Shown: positions 1-8,818, counted from the first letter of the stretch. The stretch is DNA of 48,036 nt from an uncultured Bacilli bacterium (GCA_944363805.1 CALVVH010000002.1:1-48036), one strand, 5' to 3'. The notes: generated by a model from the letters alone, not told the origin. Made by a program: numbers and translations.

Positions 1-57
1 TGATGATTATATAAACAATATTGATAATTACAAAATATTAACTTAGGAGGCGTTACT

Positions 58-1737
58 ATGGACTTATATACAGTTAGAAATAATATTATGAAAGGTATTC
101 CTTTGCAAGAATTAAAATTAAAAGTATGTTTTTATGCAAGAGTATCAACTGATAAAGATGAACAATTACATTCTTTATCTGCTCAAGTATCTTTCTTTAA
201 TGATTATATAAGTAAAGTTCCTAACTGGCATTTTATAGGTTCATATATTGATGAAGGAATCAGTGGAACATCAGTTAAAAAACGTGAAGAATTTTTAAGA
301 ATGATTGAAGACGCTAAAAAGCATAAATTTGATTTAATATTAACGAAAGAAATATCAAGATTTTCAAGAAGTACTCTAGACAGTATTAAATATACAGAGG
401 AGTTATTACAAAATGGAGTAGGTGTATATTTTTTAAACGATAATATTAATACCATTTTACCCGATTCGGAGCTTAGGCTTACCATGATGTCATCAATCGC
501 TCAAGATGAAGTAAGAAGATTATCCGAAAGAGTATCATTTGGTATGAAAAGAAGTATTGATAGTGGAGTTGTTTTAGGTTGTTCCAATATTTATGGTTAT
601 GTAAAAGATAAAGGTAAACTTGTTATTGATGAAAAAGAGGCCGAGATGATTAAAATTATCTTTGATAGATATGCTAATACCACAGATGGTTTATCTAAAG
701 TATCAAAGTATTTATATAGCTTAGGTTATAAAAATAAAAAAGGTAAAAGGATAGATACAACAATACTAACTAGAATTATCGAAAATCCTAAATATAAAGG
801 ATATTATTGTGGGCATAAAACGAAAGTATTAGATTACCGTACTAAAAAGAAGAAAAAATTAAATGAATCTGATTGGATTGTTTATAAAGATTATGAAAAT
901 GTTCCACCAATAGTATCAGAAGAGTTATGGAATAGAGCTAACAAAAAATTAAAACAAAGACAAGATAGTTTTACAAATAGAGCAGTCAATAAAAAAGTAT
1001 TTCAAAATAGATATACTTATTCCGGAAAAATTTATTGTGGCAGACATGGCTTAACTTATCATAGATCAAGTGCTGGTAAAAGAAAAAATAATCCAGTATG
1101 GGAATGTCAAGTATACCGAAAAGAAAGTTTAAAAGGATGTTCTAATCCTAGAGTCTTTGAACAAGAACTAGATATCATTTTTAAAGATATGCTTGGTAAA
1201 TTATTTAAACGAAGAAAGCATATTTTCGATGATATATTAAATGATTGTAAGAATTATTTAGAAACGAATAATAATGAATCTGAAATAAAAAATATTGAAT
1301 CTAAAATTTTAATGTTTAATAATAAAAAAGATAAATTACTAGAACTGGTTATTGAAGAATATTTATCTAAAGAAGATTATAAAAAACAGGTAGATTTGAT
1401 TAATGAAGAAATAATCACTAATCAAAACAAATTAAATGAATTACAAAATAATAAGCAGGATAAAAATTACATAAAAAATAAAATAAATGAACTAAAAAAG
1501 ATGTTAGATAATTGTTTAACTGATGATAAATGTTATAGTGATGTTTTTAATGAATTAATTGATAGAATTTATGTTTATAAAGAAAATGATAAAAGGATAA
1601 AACTAGATATTTATATGAAAACAGGAGAAAGTATAAATGCATTCTCTGATAATTTAGGTAAAAAGTTTCATTTCATAGACAACGTTACAGCAAGTAAGAG
1701 CAGTAAGTGCTGTTATAAATGGTGGGACTTTATATAA
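58..1737 (+). CDS. Large serine recombinase (site-specific integrase/excisionase of a mobile element)
   Basis: This 559-residue protein should cut and rejoin DNA to integrate or excise the element whose right end lies here. The N-terminal resolvase domain starts with FYARVSTDK near residues 25-33; Ser30 is the likely nucleophile. The Recombinase domain follows at about 180-270, then a zinc-ribbon-like part with Cys residues at about 328-368, and a long coiled coil at about 410-490. This is the usual order for TnpX/phage-type large serine integrases. AGGAGG seven bases before the ATG supports the start. The gene runs straight into the interrupted penicillin-binding protein gene. Its last 19 or so codons (from about 1679) lie in host DNA read in another frame, so the C-terminus probably differs when the element is circular. 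The family call is very likely right; the element type (prophage, transposon, skin-like) cannot be told from here. Confidence 0.93.
   Translation: MDLYTVRNNIMKGIPLQELKLKVCFYARVSTDKDEQLHSLSAQVSFFNDYISKVPNWHFIGSYIDEGISGTSVKKREEFLRMIEDAKKHKFDLILTKEISRFSRSTLDSIKYTEELLQNGVGVYFLNDNINTILPDSELRLTMMSSIAQDEVRRLSERVSFGMKRSIDSGVVLGCSNIYGYVKDKGKLVIDEKEAEMIKIIFDRYANTTDGLSKVSKYLYSLGYKNKKGKRIDTTILTRIIENPKYKGYYCGHKTKVLDYRTKKKKKLNESDWIVYKDYENVPPIVSEELWNRANKKLKQRQDSFTNRAVNKKVFQNRYTYSGKIYCGRHGLTYHRSSAGKRKNNPVWECQVYRKESLKGCSNPRVFEQELDIIFKDMLGKLFKRRKHIFDDILNDCKNYLETNNNESEIKNIESKILMFNNKKDKLLELVIEEYLSKEDYKKQVDLINEEIITNQNKLNELQNNKQDKNYIKNKINELKKMLDNCLTDDKCYSDVFNELIDRIYVYKENDKRIKLDIYMKTGESINAFSDNLGKKFHFIDNVTASKSSKCCYKWWDFI
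1672..1692 (+). other. Right attachment junction of the integrated element
   Basis: In the penicillin-binding protein frame, a TAG stop occupies 1676-1678 and the frame is open from 1679. It reads T-T-L-Q-Q-V-R-A-V-S-A, which matches the family's conserved (V)TxLQxVxAxSA segment. Homology to the host gene therefore begins at or just after 1679 and recombinase-side sequence lies to the left. The exact crossover dinucleotide cannot be set without the other junction. Confidence 0.6.
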
Positions 1738-2350
1738 ACCTTATATTGTCAAAAATTTTTTAGAGTCAGAAACAGATACTATTGTTAAGAATGTGAGTCC
1801 CGAAGCTATTAAAAGCGTTATTAGCAGTGATACTTCTGAAATTGTACGCTATGCTTTGGAAAGTGTTGTTGCTAAAGGCAGTGGGCACAATGCTTATATT
1901 GAAAATTATCGAATTGGAGGTAAGACTGGGACAGCTCAGACTGTTGAAAATGGGGTATATTCTGATTCAAAATATATCTTGTCTTTTATCGGTTTTATGC
2001 CTGCGGATGATCCAGAAATTGTTGTATATGTAGCTATTCAAAATGCTAAGAATGTTACGCAGTATGGGGGAACTGTAGCTGCTCCAATAGCGCGGAATAT
2101 CTTTTTGAGTGCTATCGATATATTGGATATTGCTCCAGATAGTGAAGGAATACCAAAAGAATATACTTGGTTAGATACGAAATATAGTATTATTCCTGAT
2201 GTGACAGGAATGAGTTTAGATGAAGCAACTAAGGCTTTAAAAGGTTTTGAAATTGAATATAGCGGCAATGGAGAAAAGGTTGTTTATCAATCGCCGAATG
2301 GTGGAATGTATGTTAAAGATGGTGGAACTGTGGTTTTAATGCTCGGATAA
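1679..2350 (+). pseudogene. C-terminal part of a class B penicillin-binding protein (FtsI/SpoVD-like), interrupted by the element
   Basis: Class B PBPs cross-link septal or cortex peptidoglycan. The open frame from 1679 carries the end of the transpeptidase domain, including the KTG motif (GGKTGTAQ at about 1917-1940), followed by one PASTA domain (IPDVTGMSLDEA onward) at the C-terminus. One PASTA domain and a position just before mraY resemble SpoVD or FtsI/PbpB of Firmicutes. The N-terminal membrane anchor, dimerisation domain and the SxxK and SxN motifs are missing and must lie on the other side of the inserted element, outside the window. The coding quality is good: there are no stops or frameshifts, so the half gene is either freshly split or restored by excision. 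A GTG at 1793 could start a short product, but no convincing ribosome site precedes it. Confidence 0.88.
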
Positions 2351-2428
2351 AATGTCAAATGATGTCAAAAATGGTGGTAAAAAGCGATAGATAAATAGAA
2401 AGTATAGTATAATAATAAGGAAGAGGGG

Positions 2429-3427
2429 ATGCATATGTTAATTCTGGCAAAAGCAGCTATGGCTTTGATGCTTGGGTTTGTGTTATCTTTAATTACAGGT
2501 CTTTTTGTAATTCCTTTATTTAGAAGATTGCACTTTGGACAATCAGTAAGTAAATTTATTTCTAAAAGACATTTGAAAAAGGAAGGAACTCCAACTATGG
2601 GGGGAGTTATTTTTATCCTGCCTGTAATTATTTCCCTAGTACTTCTTTATTTAAAAGGAAGTATCGAGATAAGTTATAATTTAATTATTATTGTATTTGT
2701 TTTTATATCATATGCGATACTTGGATTTGTCGATGATTTTTTGAAAATTAGATATCACAATAACAATGGAATAAGTTTAGTTACGAAATTTTTGATTCAA
2801 ATGGTTATAGCTTTGGTGTTTTTCTACTTATTTATGAAAGGTGGCGGAGAGCCAGTCTTAAGTTTATCATTTTTAAATATTTATATTCCACTCGGATGGA
2901 TGTTTGGACTTTTCATTTTGTTTTTGTTAGTAGGAACGACCAATGCTGTCAATATTACGGATGGGCTTGATGGTTTGGCAGCAGGACTTTCGGCGATTGC
3001 TTTTTTTGCATATGGTATTATTGCGTGGAACGCTGGTTGGTTAGAAGGTTATCAAGAAATTGCAATATTTTGTTTTTTACTTACGGGGTCTTTGATTGGC
3101 TTTATGGTTTTCAATACACATCCAGCGCGAATATTTATGGGGGATTTAGGTTCGTTAGCTTTAGGGGGAGCACTTGCTAGTGTAGCTGTAGTCTCTCGCC
3201 ATGAATTATCACTAGTTTTAATCGGTGGCGTATTTGTTATTGAAACCCTTAGCAGTTTAATTCAAATAATTTCGATTCGCCAGTTTAATAAGAAAATATT
3301 TTTAAAAGCACCGCTGCATCATCATTTTGAAGAACTTGGTTGGGCTGAAACGGATATTATCAAAATGTTTTGGGTAGTCGGTTTTATTTTAGCAATGGCA
3401 GCAATTACTTATGGTGTTTGGTTATAA
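2429..3427 (+). CDS. mraY: Phospho-N-acetylmuramoyl-pentapeptide-transferase (MraY)
   Basis: MraY moves phospho-MurNAc-pentapeptide from UDP onto undecaprenyl phosphate to give lipid I at the inner face of the membrane. The 332-residue length and about ten hydrophobic helices fit the family. Diagnostic motifs are visible: GTPTMGG near residue 52, DDFLK near 105, NAVNITDGLDG near 173, FMGDLGSLALGG near 236, and the histidine-rich LHHHFEELGW near 293. A second ATG at 2435 is in frame; AAGGAAG/GAGGGG upstream fits either start. It follows the broken PBP gene, as in a division/cell-wall (dcw) cluster, and ends at an intrinsic terminator, so ftsW is probably read separately. Confidence 0.96.
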   Translation: MHMLILAKAAMALMLGFVLSLITGLFVIPLFRRLHFGQSVSKFISKRHLKKEGTPTMGGVIFILPVIISLVLLYLKGSIEISYNLIIIVFVFISYAILGFVDDFLKIRYHNNNGISLVTKFLIQMVIALVFFYLFMKGGGEPVLSLSFLNIYIPLGWMFGLFILFLLVGTTNAVNITDGLDGLAAGLSAIAFFAYGIIAWNAGWLEGYQEIAIFCFLLTGSLIGFMVFNTHPARIFMGDLGSLALGGALASVAVVSRHELSLVLIGGVFVIETLSSLIQIISIRQFNKKIFLKAPLHHHFEELGWAETDIIKMFWVVGFILAMAAITYGVWL

Positions 3428-3451
3428 CCTCGTTTTAACGAGGTTTTTCTA
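3426..3451 (+). terminator. Intrinsic terminator after mraY
   Basis: A perfect 9-bp stem (AACCTCGTT / AACGAGGTT) with a two-base loop starts at the mraY stop codon and is followed by TTTCT. Confidence 0.85.
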
Positions 3452-3502
3452 TTTTAGGCATTTTTTCTTGAGCTTTTTAATATTTATTAATGGGGGTTTA
3501 TT

Positions 3503-4603
3503 ATGCCTAGGAAGAGTGATAGATGGTTACTTTTGGCAGTTGGATTGTTAGCAATATTTGGAATTGTCATGATTTATTCAGCTAGTAGCATATGGGCTTT
3601 ATATAAATATGATGATGCCTTTAAATTTGTGAAAGCTCAAACGGCCTTTTTTATTATCGGATTATTTTTAATATTTGTTATATCCAAGATTGATATAAAT
3701 TTTTTGCATAAAAAAGCTAATTTGATTTTACTTTTTTGTTTTATTTTGTTGGTGTTAGTATTAATTCCTGGGATTGGAACGATTCGTAATGGTAGCAGGA
3801 GTTGGTTTGGTATTGGAGGGCTCGGAATTCAACCAAGTGAGTTTGCAAAAATAGGTTTAATTATTTATGTAGCCAAGTATTTGGCGAGCAATCAAAGAAT
3901 AATAAAAGATATTAAAAAAGGAGTATTACCAATTCTTTTAGTTATTGCTGTGTTTTTTGTTTTGATTATGCTAGAACCAGACTTTGGAACAGCAATGGTT
4001 ATTGTTTTAACATTGGTTGTCATGATTTTTATCTCGGGAGTAAAGTTATCCTTTTTTGTTAAAATAGGTTTAGTAGGGTTATTGGGAATTGTTGCTCTAA
4101 TAATTGTAGCCCCTTATAGAATGGAACGAATTGTTTCTTTTTTAAATCCTTGGGTTGATCCATTGGGGTCTGGATACCAAATAATTCAGTCGCTTTATGC
4201 TATTGGTCCTGGGGGATTATTGGGTCAAGGATTTTTAGAAAGTCGGCAGAAGCAGTTTTATTTGCCAGAACCGCAGACGGACTTTATATTTTCAATAATC
4301 TCAGAAGAGTTTGGTTTTCTAGGAATATTAATTGTGGCGACTTTTTTATTTTTTATCTTTTATCGAATTATTAAAATTGCTCTCAGACAAAATGATTTAT
4401 TTAAAAAGTATTTATGCTTTGGTTTAGGTTTTGGGATAATTATTCAATCATTACTCAATATAGCGGTAGTAATAGGGCTTATTCCTGTTACAGGAGTAAC
4501 TCTACCTTTCTTATCTTATGGAGGATCTAGTTTACTCGTATCAATGATCAGTATTGGAATAATATTAAATATTAGTAAAAGTAATAGTCATAATAAGAAT
4601 TGA
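3503..4603 (+). CDS. ftsW: FtsW/RodA/SpoVE-family lipid II glycosyltransferase (SEDS protein)
   Basis: SEDS proteins polymerise lipid II into glycan strands together with a class B PBP. The 366-residue protein has about ten membrane helices. It carries the family segments MIYSASS near residue 23, GSRSWFGIGG near 98, QPSEFAKIG near 110, EPDFGTA near 154 and the C-terminal LPFLSYGGSSL near 334. GGGGG about nine bases before the ATG is the ribosome site. Next to mraY and an FtsI/SpoVD-like PBP, it is most likely FtsW or the sporulation paralogue SpoVE; RodA is less likely from context. Its PBP partner would be the gene interrupted upstream. Confidence 0.92.
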   Translation: MPRKSDRWLLLAVGLLAIFGIVMIYSASSIWALYKYDDAFKFVKAQTAFFIIGLFLIFVISKIDINFLHKKANLILLFCFILLVLVLIPGIGTIRNGSRSWFGIGGLGIQPSEFAKIGLIIYVAKYLASNQRIIKDIKKGVLPILLVIAVFFVLIMLEPDFGTAMVIVLTLVVMIFISGVKLSFFVKIGLVGLLGIVALIIVAPYRMERIVSFLNPWVDPLGSGYQIIQSLYAIGPGGLLGQGFLESRQKQFYLPEPQTDFIFSIISEEFGFLGILIVATFLFFIFYRIIKIALRQNDLFKKYLCFGLGFGIIIQSLLNIAVVIGLIPVTGVTLPFLSYGGSSLLVSMISIGIILNISKSNSHNKN

Positions 4604-4661
4604 TTTATTTTTTCTAGCATATTTTTAGATAATATTATATAATAATCGTAAGGTAATGGTT

Positions 4662-5303
4662 ATGAGACTAGAACAGATATATAGTATATATGAAAAAGGA
4701 ATTTTAAAAGATATTAATTTTACTTTTGAAGAAGGTAAGTTTTATTATGTCATGGTTCAAAATGCTAATATTGCGCAGGCGATATTTGATGTTATTGCTC
4801 TTTTAGGACCAATTATGGAAGGTAAATATATTTGGCAAGATAAAGATATAAGTGGAATTAGTTATAGAGAAAAAATTAATATTCGTTTATATAACTTTGG
4901 CTTAATTTTTAAAGAAGCATTATTTGATTTAGATTATAATATTTATGATAATTTGAGATTAGCTTTATATAATAATAAGAAAATTAATATGAATGAAAAA
5001 GATGAAGTATTAAATGCTTTAATTAAAAAGTATGGGTTAGAAGAATTATTATTAACTCCCATTAAATTGATGAATGTATTTGATAGACAATTATTTTCCT
5101 TAGTAAGAGCCCTTAGTAATAGACCAAAATTTATTATCGCCAATGATCCAACTGGTAATATGAAGGAAGACGAAGCTAAAAAATATTTAGATTATTTGGC
5201 AGAATTAAAAAATGAAGGCAAGGGCATCATTATTATAAGTACGAAAATAAGAAATAAAGGGTATGCCAATCAAATATATTGGTATGAAAATAAATGGATG
5301 TAG
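4662..5303 (+). CDS. Degenerate ABC-transporter ATPase-like protein
   Basis: The fold is that of a LolD/MacB-type ABC ATPase (about 213 residues), but every catalytic motif is decayed. Where the Walker A P-loop should be, near residue 30, the sequence reads MVQNANIAQAIF. The LSGGQ signature region reads MNVFDRQLFSLVRALSN near 150. Walker B reads FIIANDPTGN, so the DEPTGN catalytic Glu is replaced. Overall alignment (Q-loop area, RAL, PTGN) is still clear, and the frame is intact over its full length. It may be a structural, non-hydrolysing subunit. ATG 4662 is preferred over 4656 because AAGG sits 8 bases before it. It overlaps the next membrane gene, so the pair is probably translationally coupled. 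Confidence 0.7.
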   Translation: MRLEQIYSIYEKGILKDINFTFEEGKFYYVMVQNANIAQAIFDVIALLGPIMEGKYIWQDKDISGISYREKINIRLYNFGLIFKEALFDLDYNIYDNLRLALYNNKKINMNEKDEVLNALIKKYGLEELLLTPIKLMNVFDRQLFSLVRALSNRPKFIIANDPTGNMKEDEAKKYLDYLAELKNEGKGIIIISTKIRNKGYANQIYWYENKWM

Positions 5304-6124
5304 ATAATATGATAATAAAGAATTTTTTACGAAAGAAAAAGACGTATGTTTATATAGCATTAGTTATTATTAATTTAATAATAATTACTTTATTAGGGGT
5401 GTTAAGAGAGGAAAAAATCCAAAATGCTAATATCTTCTTTGATCAGGCTCATATAGAATTTAGGGCATCTTCTAGTGATTATAATAAAATTAATGATATT
5501 AAAAATATTAATCGTATAACTTTGGGAGTTGTTACTAATTTTAATAATGAAACTGGTGTTAAACTTATGCAAGATGAAACTAATTCTTTAAAAGAAAATG
5601 AATTAATTGGAGCTCCTAGAATATTTGCTGATTATAATATGGGAGATACGATTAATTTTCCTAGAATTGATTATGATTTTACTTTAAAAGAAATAGAGTT
5701 TTACGATTTTGAATTAAATTATATAAATCCCAATACTTTTTTAGAAGTTACTACAAATTATAATGAGTATTTATATTATGTTTATTTAAAAGATTGGAGC
5801 AAATTAGATAATACTTTAGATATTTTAAAATATGAAGGTATTTCTTATCGGATTCTTAGAGGAAACTATGATTTAACTAATTCTAGGCCTAGTTATATTA
5901 ATTATTATTTGTTAAATACCTTATTTGTGGCAATATTCTTATTAATTGTTATTTATTTGATAATAAACATATTATATAGGGATACTGAAAAAGAATATTT
6001 GTATCAAGCTTTAGGTTTTACGAAAAGAAAATTGGGTTTTATAAGAATAGTAAAATTTTTATTGGTGTGTTTAATTGGGATAGGTATTTATGGCTTCTTT
6101 TATTTGATAGTAAGTATTTTTTAA
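5294..6124 (+). CDS. Small FtsX/MacB-like membrane protein, partner of the degenerate ATPase
   Basis: This 276-residue protein has one N-terminal membrane helix (about residues 16-36), about 160 residues probably outside the cell, and two C-terminal helices (about 202-224 and 250-275). The cytosolic loop between them contains YQALGFTKRKLGFIR, which resembles the LGF(S/T)xxxI coupling loop of FtsX-type permeases. A full FtsX domain would have four helices, so this is reduced. The gene overlaps the upstream pseudo-ATPase by 10 bases. An ATG at 5309 (M-I-I-K) is an equally good start. The substrate is unknown; a signalling or cell-wall-hydrolase regulator, as for FtsEX, is one guess. Confidence 0.5.
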   Translation: MDVDNMIIKNFLRKKKTYVYIALVIINLIIITLLGVLREEKIQNANIFFDQAHIEFRASSSDYNKINDIKNINRITLGVVTNFNNETGVKLMQDETNSLKENELIGAPRIFADYNMGDTINFPRIDYDFTLKEIEFYDFELNYINPNTFLEVTTNYNEYLYYVYLKDWSKLDNTLDILKYEGISYRILRGNYDLTNSRPSYINYYLLNTLFVAIFLLIVIYLIINILYRDTEKEYLYQALGFTKRKLGFIRIVKFLLVCLIGIGIYGFFYLIVSIF

Positions 6125-6131
6125 TAAGATA

Positions 6132-6140
6132 TGATATAAT
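6132..6140 (+). promoter_or_regulatory. Extended -10 promoter for the XRE sensor gene
   Basis: TGATATAAT (TGnTATAAT) lies 20 bases before the ATG, with a GGTGGT ribosome site between them. No good -35 is visible, which is usual for extended -10 promoters. Confidence 0.55.
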
Positions 6141-6160
6141 ATTGCTGGTTTGGTGGTAAT

Positions 6161-7237
6161 ATGAACTATAATGAAAATATTGGAAGTATTATAACTGATG
6201 CTAGGAAGAAAAAAGGAATTAGTCAAAATGAGCTAGCTAAGAGATTATTTGTGACAAGACAAGCTGTAAGTAATTGGGAAAATGGTAAAGCATTTCCTGA
6301 TGTTTCAGTAATATTCAAATTATGTAAGATATTAGATATCGATATAAGAAAAGTTGTTGATTTAGATAAGAATATAAAAATAGAACAAGTAATTGAAGTA
6401 GAAAAGAAAAAAACTAATCGGCGTAATTTAATGCTTATTGGAATTATTGTTTTGATATTTGCTGCTATTATTATTACATTAGTTATTGTTTTGAATCGTA
6501 ATCAATTTGTTGTTTATCAGGTTTATTTAGATGCTAAGGAGTTTGAACTCAACGATAGTTTAATTGTCAAATCGAAAGTTAAAAATTATTTTCAATTTGG
6601 AACTCTCATATCCCATATTGCTGATACAGATGAAAATACTACATATAATATTAGAGTATATAAGAAAAATGATAATCAGGAGAAATTAGTTTTTGAACAA
6701 CAATATCGAAATAATATTTATATCGTTGAAGATTATGGCTATGGTGAGTATTTTGATGACCTAGATTCGTCTTTAGATAATTTGTATTTAGAAATATCTT
6801 ATTTTGATGATGTTAAACATGTATATAATTATAAATTATATGTAAAAGAAGTGTTTAGAAGTAATTCGTTATTATATTTAAAAAATGAAAGTATTGGGCA
6901 AGGGGAATTATTAAATATAGAAAAACTAGATGAAAATAACTTATTAAAATATGGTTATACTTACGATGCTAAGTTGGATAATTTTATAAAAACTATGGAT
7001 AATATTAAAATCAAAGTATATCCGCAGAACAATCTTTTAGTTTATCAAGAGAATTTAGAAGAGGGAATATTAAATATTCAATATTTTGCTAGTCATAATC
7101 GCTTTCATGTAACACTTTATAATGCTGATGGTAATGTAATAGATAATGAAAATTATATAGGGGATTCACATGAAAAAAATTATGAAGAAGCAATTATTTT
7201 TTTGAAAAATGAATATCAAAATATTGGGGGCAAGTAA
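6161..7237 (+). CDS. Membrane-anchored XRE-family regulator with extracellular sensor domain
   Basis: Residues 6-62 form a Cro/CI-type helix-turn-helix (ISQNELAKRLFVTRQAVSNW, then ENGKAFPDV). A basic linker follows at about 83-88, then a single membrane helix at about 89-111 and about 245 residues predicted outside the cell. The outer part is rich in Tyr, Asn and Asp and resembles no domain I can name. Such one-component regulators couple an outside signal to DNA binding. It sits just behind the degenerate ABC/FtsX-like pair but has its own extended -10 promoter and ends at a terminator, so these three genes may act together. Function is inferred from architecture only. Confidence 0.75.
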   Translation: MNYNENIGSIITDARKKKGISQNELAKRLFVTRQAVSNWENGKAFPDVSVIFKLCKILDIDIRKVVDLDKNIKIEQVIEVEKKKTNRRNLMLIGIIVLIFAAIIITLVIVLNRNQFVVYQVYLDAKEFELNDSLIVKSKVKNYFQFGTLISHIADTDENTTYNIRVYKKNDNQEKLVFEQQYRNNIYIVEDYGYGEYFDDLDSSLDNLYLEISYFDDVKHVYNYKLYVKEVFRSNSLLYLKNESIGQGELLNIEKLDENNLLKYGYTYDAKLDNFIKTMDNIKIKVYPQNNLLVYQENLEEGILNIQYFASHNRFHVTLYNADGNVIDNENYIGDSHEKNYEEAIIFLKNEYQNIGGK

Positions 7238-7252
7238 TACTTGCTTTTTTTT
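7230..7252 (+). terminator. Intrinsic terminator after the XRE sensor gene
   Basis: The GCAAGT / ACTTGC stem with a short loop is followed by eight T residues and overlaps the stop codon of the upstream gene. Confidence 0.75.
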
Positions 7253-7314
7253 ATTGGAAATTTTTGCTATGATGTAACTGGGGAAAGTATTAACAGCTTT
7301 TTTTTCTAACCACG

Positions 7315-7342
7315 TAAGCATTAAATTAAGTTTTAATGCTTA
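7315..7342 (+). repeat. 11-bp inverted repeat upstream of the pyk promoter
   Basis: TAAGCATTAAA pairs with TTTAATGCTTA around a six-base loop. It lies upstream of the pyk -35 box, so it is not in the pyk mRNA as predicted; it may be an operator or a weak terminator. The rest of the 177-base gap holds the previous terminator, a possible TGCTATGAT box near 7266 and the pyk promoter. Confidence 0.5.
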
Positions 7343-7358
7343 TTTTGATGGAAAAATT

Positions 7359-7387
7359 TTGACTTATAGTGAGATTTGTAGTAAAAT
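7359..7387 (+). promoter_or_regulatory. pyk promoter
   Basis: TTGACT, a 17-base spacer and TAAAAT lie 27 bases before the start codon. A GAAGGAG ribosome site lies between. Confidence 0.7.
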
Positions 7388-7414
7388 TGAAGTCTATTAA
7401 GAAGGAGTGAAAGT

Positions 7415-8818
7415 ATGAAAAAAACGAAAATAGTGTGTAGTATTGGACCTGCTAGTAATGATTATGAAGTTTTTGCTAAAATGGTCGATGCTGGTATGAA
7501 TGTTGCTAGAGTTAATTTTTCACACGCTACATTAGAGGAAAGACAAGCTGTTATCGATTTAGTGAAAAAGGTAAATGCCAACAAGCATAAAAATGTGGCA
7601 TTACTATTTGATACAAAAGGGCCAGAATTTCGTAATGGTGAAGTAGTTGAAGGGGGAATTGAACTTATTCCTGGTAAAACTATTAAAATAGTTAAAGAAA
7701 AAGTGGTAGGCAATCAAGAAGAGTTTAGCGTCAATCATCCTGAAGCTATCGATTCTTTAAATATTGGTGATTTTGTCCAATTAGAAAATGGTTTAATGAA
7801 AATCGAAGTAATTGCTAAAGATGCTGATAGTGTAACTTGTAAAGTAATTAATGGGGGAGTTTTAGGTAGCAAAAAAAGTTTATTTGCTCCAGGTGTTAAA
7901 TTAAATATTCCATTTATTAGTTCGGATGATGAAGAAGATATTCGGTATGCGGTTAGAAATGATGGAGACTTTTTAGCACTTTCATTTGTCTCTAGTAAGG
8001 AAGATGTTTTAGCAGCTAGAAAAATAATAGAAGAAGAAAATGGAAATATTAAAATAATATCTAAAATTGAAAGTAAAACAGGTATTGATAATTTAGATGA
8101 AATATTATCTGTTAGTGATGGTGTCATGGTTGCCCGGGGAGATTTAGGAGAAGAAGTACCTATTTCTTTATTACCAGTTTATCAAAAGAGAATTATTCAA
8201 AAGGCTCGAGAATATGGTAAGGTTTGTATTGTTGCAACTGAAATGCTTGAAAGTATGAAAAAGAATAGTCGACCTACGAGAGCAGAAGTTACTGATGTTG
8301 CTAATGCAGTTTTGGATGGGACAGATGCTATTATGTTAAGTGGGGAAACTACTGTGGGAGCATATCCAATCGAAACTGTCAAATATATGGCTAGTATTGC
8401 TAATGATGCGGAAGATTATAGTGCTAAACATTTTAGTTACAATGGTAAGATTGGGCGAACAGAATGTATCGCAAAAGCAGCAGTTGATTTAACTAATTAT
8501 GTCGATGTTAAGGCTATTGCAGTTGAATCGATTAGTGGTTATAGTGCGAGAATGATTAGTAATTTTAGACCACATGCGCCAATTTTAGCAAATTGTACTA
8601 GTGAAAAGACAGCAAGAATGTTGGCCCTTAATTATGGTATTTATACTTGTATTGTTCCTTTAATGGATGATACTGATGAATTAGTCGATTTAGTAATGCA
8701 AAGAACAACAGAATACTTCAATTTAAAATCTAATGACCGGGTTATTGTTACTGGTGGAGTACCAGGAGTTAACAATGAACGAATAACAAATTTCTTGAAA
8801 ATGGAAACAATTGAATAA
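7415..8818 (+). CDS. pyk: Pyruvate kinase
   Basis: Converts phosphoenolpyruvate and ADP to pyruvate and ATP, the last step of glycolysis. The 467-residue protein covers the TIM barrel, the B domain and the C-terminal domain. Visible motifs are RVNFSH near residue 33, FDTKGPEFRNG near 66 (metal and substrate site), SKIESKTGI near 215 (the catalytic Lys segment), VMVARGDLG near 238 and the signature ending MLSGETT near 310. It lacks the extra C-terminal PEP-utiliser domain found in many Bacillales enzymes. GAAGGAG precedes the ATG. It is probably transcribed alone, between its own promoter and a strong terminator. Confidence 0.97.
   Translation: MKKTKIVCSIGPASNDYEVFAKMVDAGMNVARVNFSHATLEERQAVIDLVKKVNANKHKNVALLFDTKGPEFRNGEVVEGGIELIPGKTIKIVKEKVVGNQEEFSVNHPEAIDSLNIGDFVQLENGLMKIEVIAKDADSVTCKVINGGVLGSKKSLFAPGVKLNIPFISSDDEEDIRYAVRNDGDFLALSFVSSKEDVLAARKIIEEENGNIKIISKIESKTGIDNLDEILSVSDGVMVARGDLGEEVPISLLPVYQKRIIQKAREYGKVCIVATEMLESMKKNSRPTRAEVTDVANAVLDGTDAIMLSGETTVGAYPIETVKYMASIANDAEDYSAKHFSYNGKIGRTECIAKAAVDLTNYVDVKAIAVESISGYSARMISNFRPHAPILANCTSEKTARMLALNYGIYTCIVPLMDDTDELVDLVMQRTTEYFNLKSNDRVIVTGGVPGVNNERITNFLKMETIE

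Noticed and set aside
2408..2413. TATAAT before mraY as a promoter
   Set aside because: No matching -35, and the start site would fall on the ribosome binding site. AT-rich chance hit is likely; mraY is probably read from upstream.
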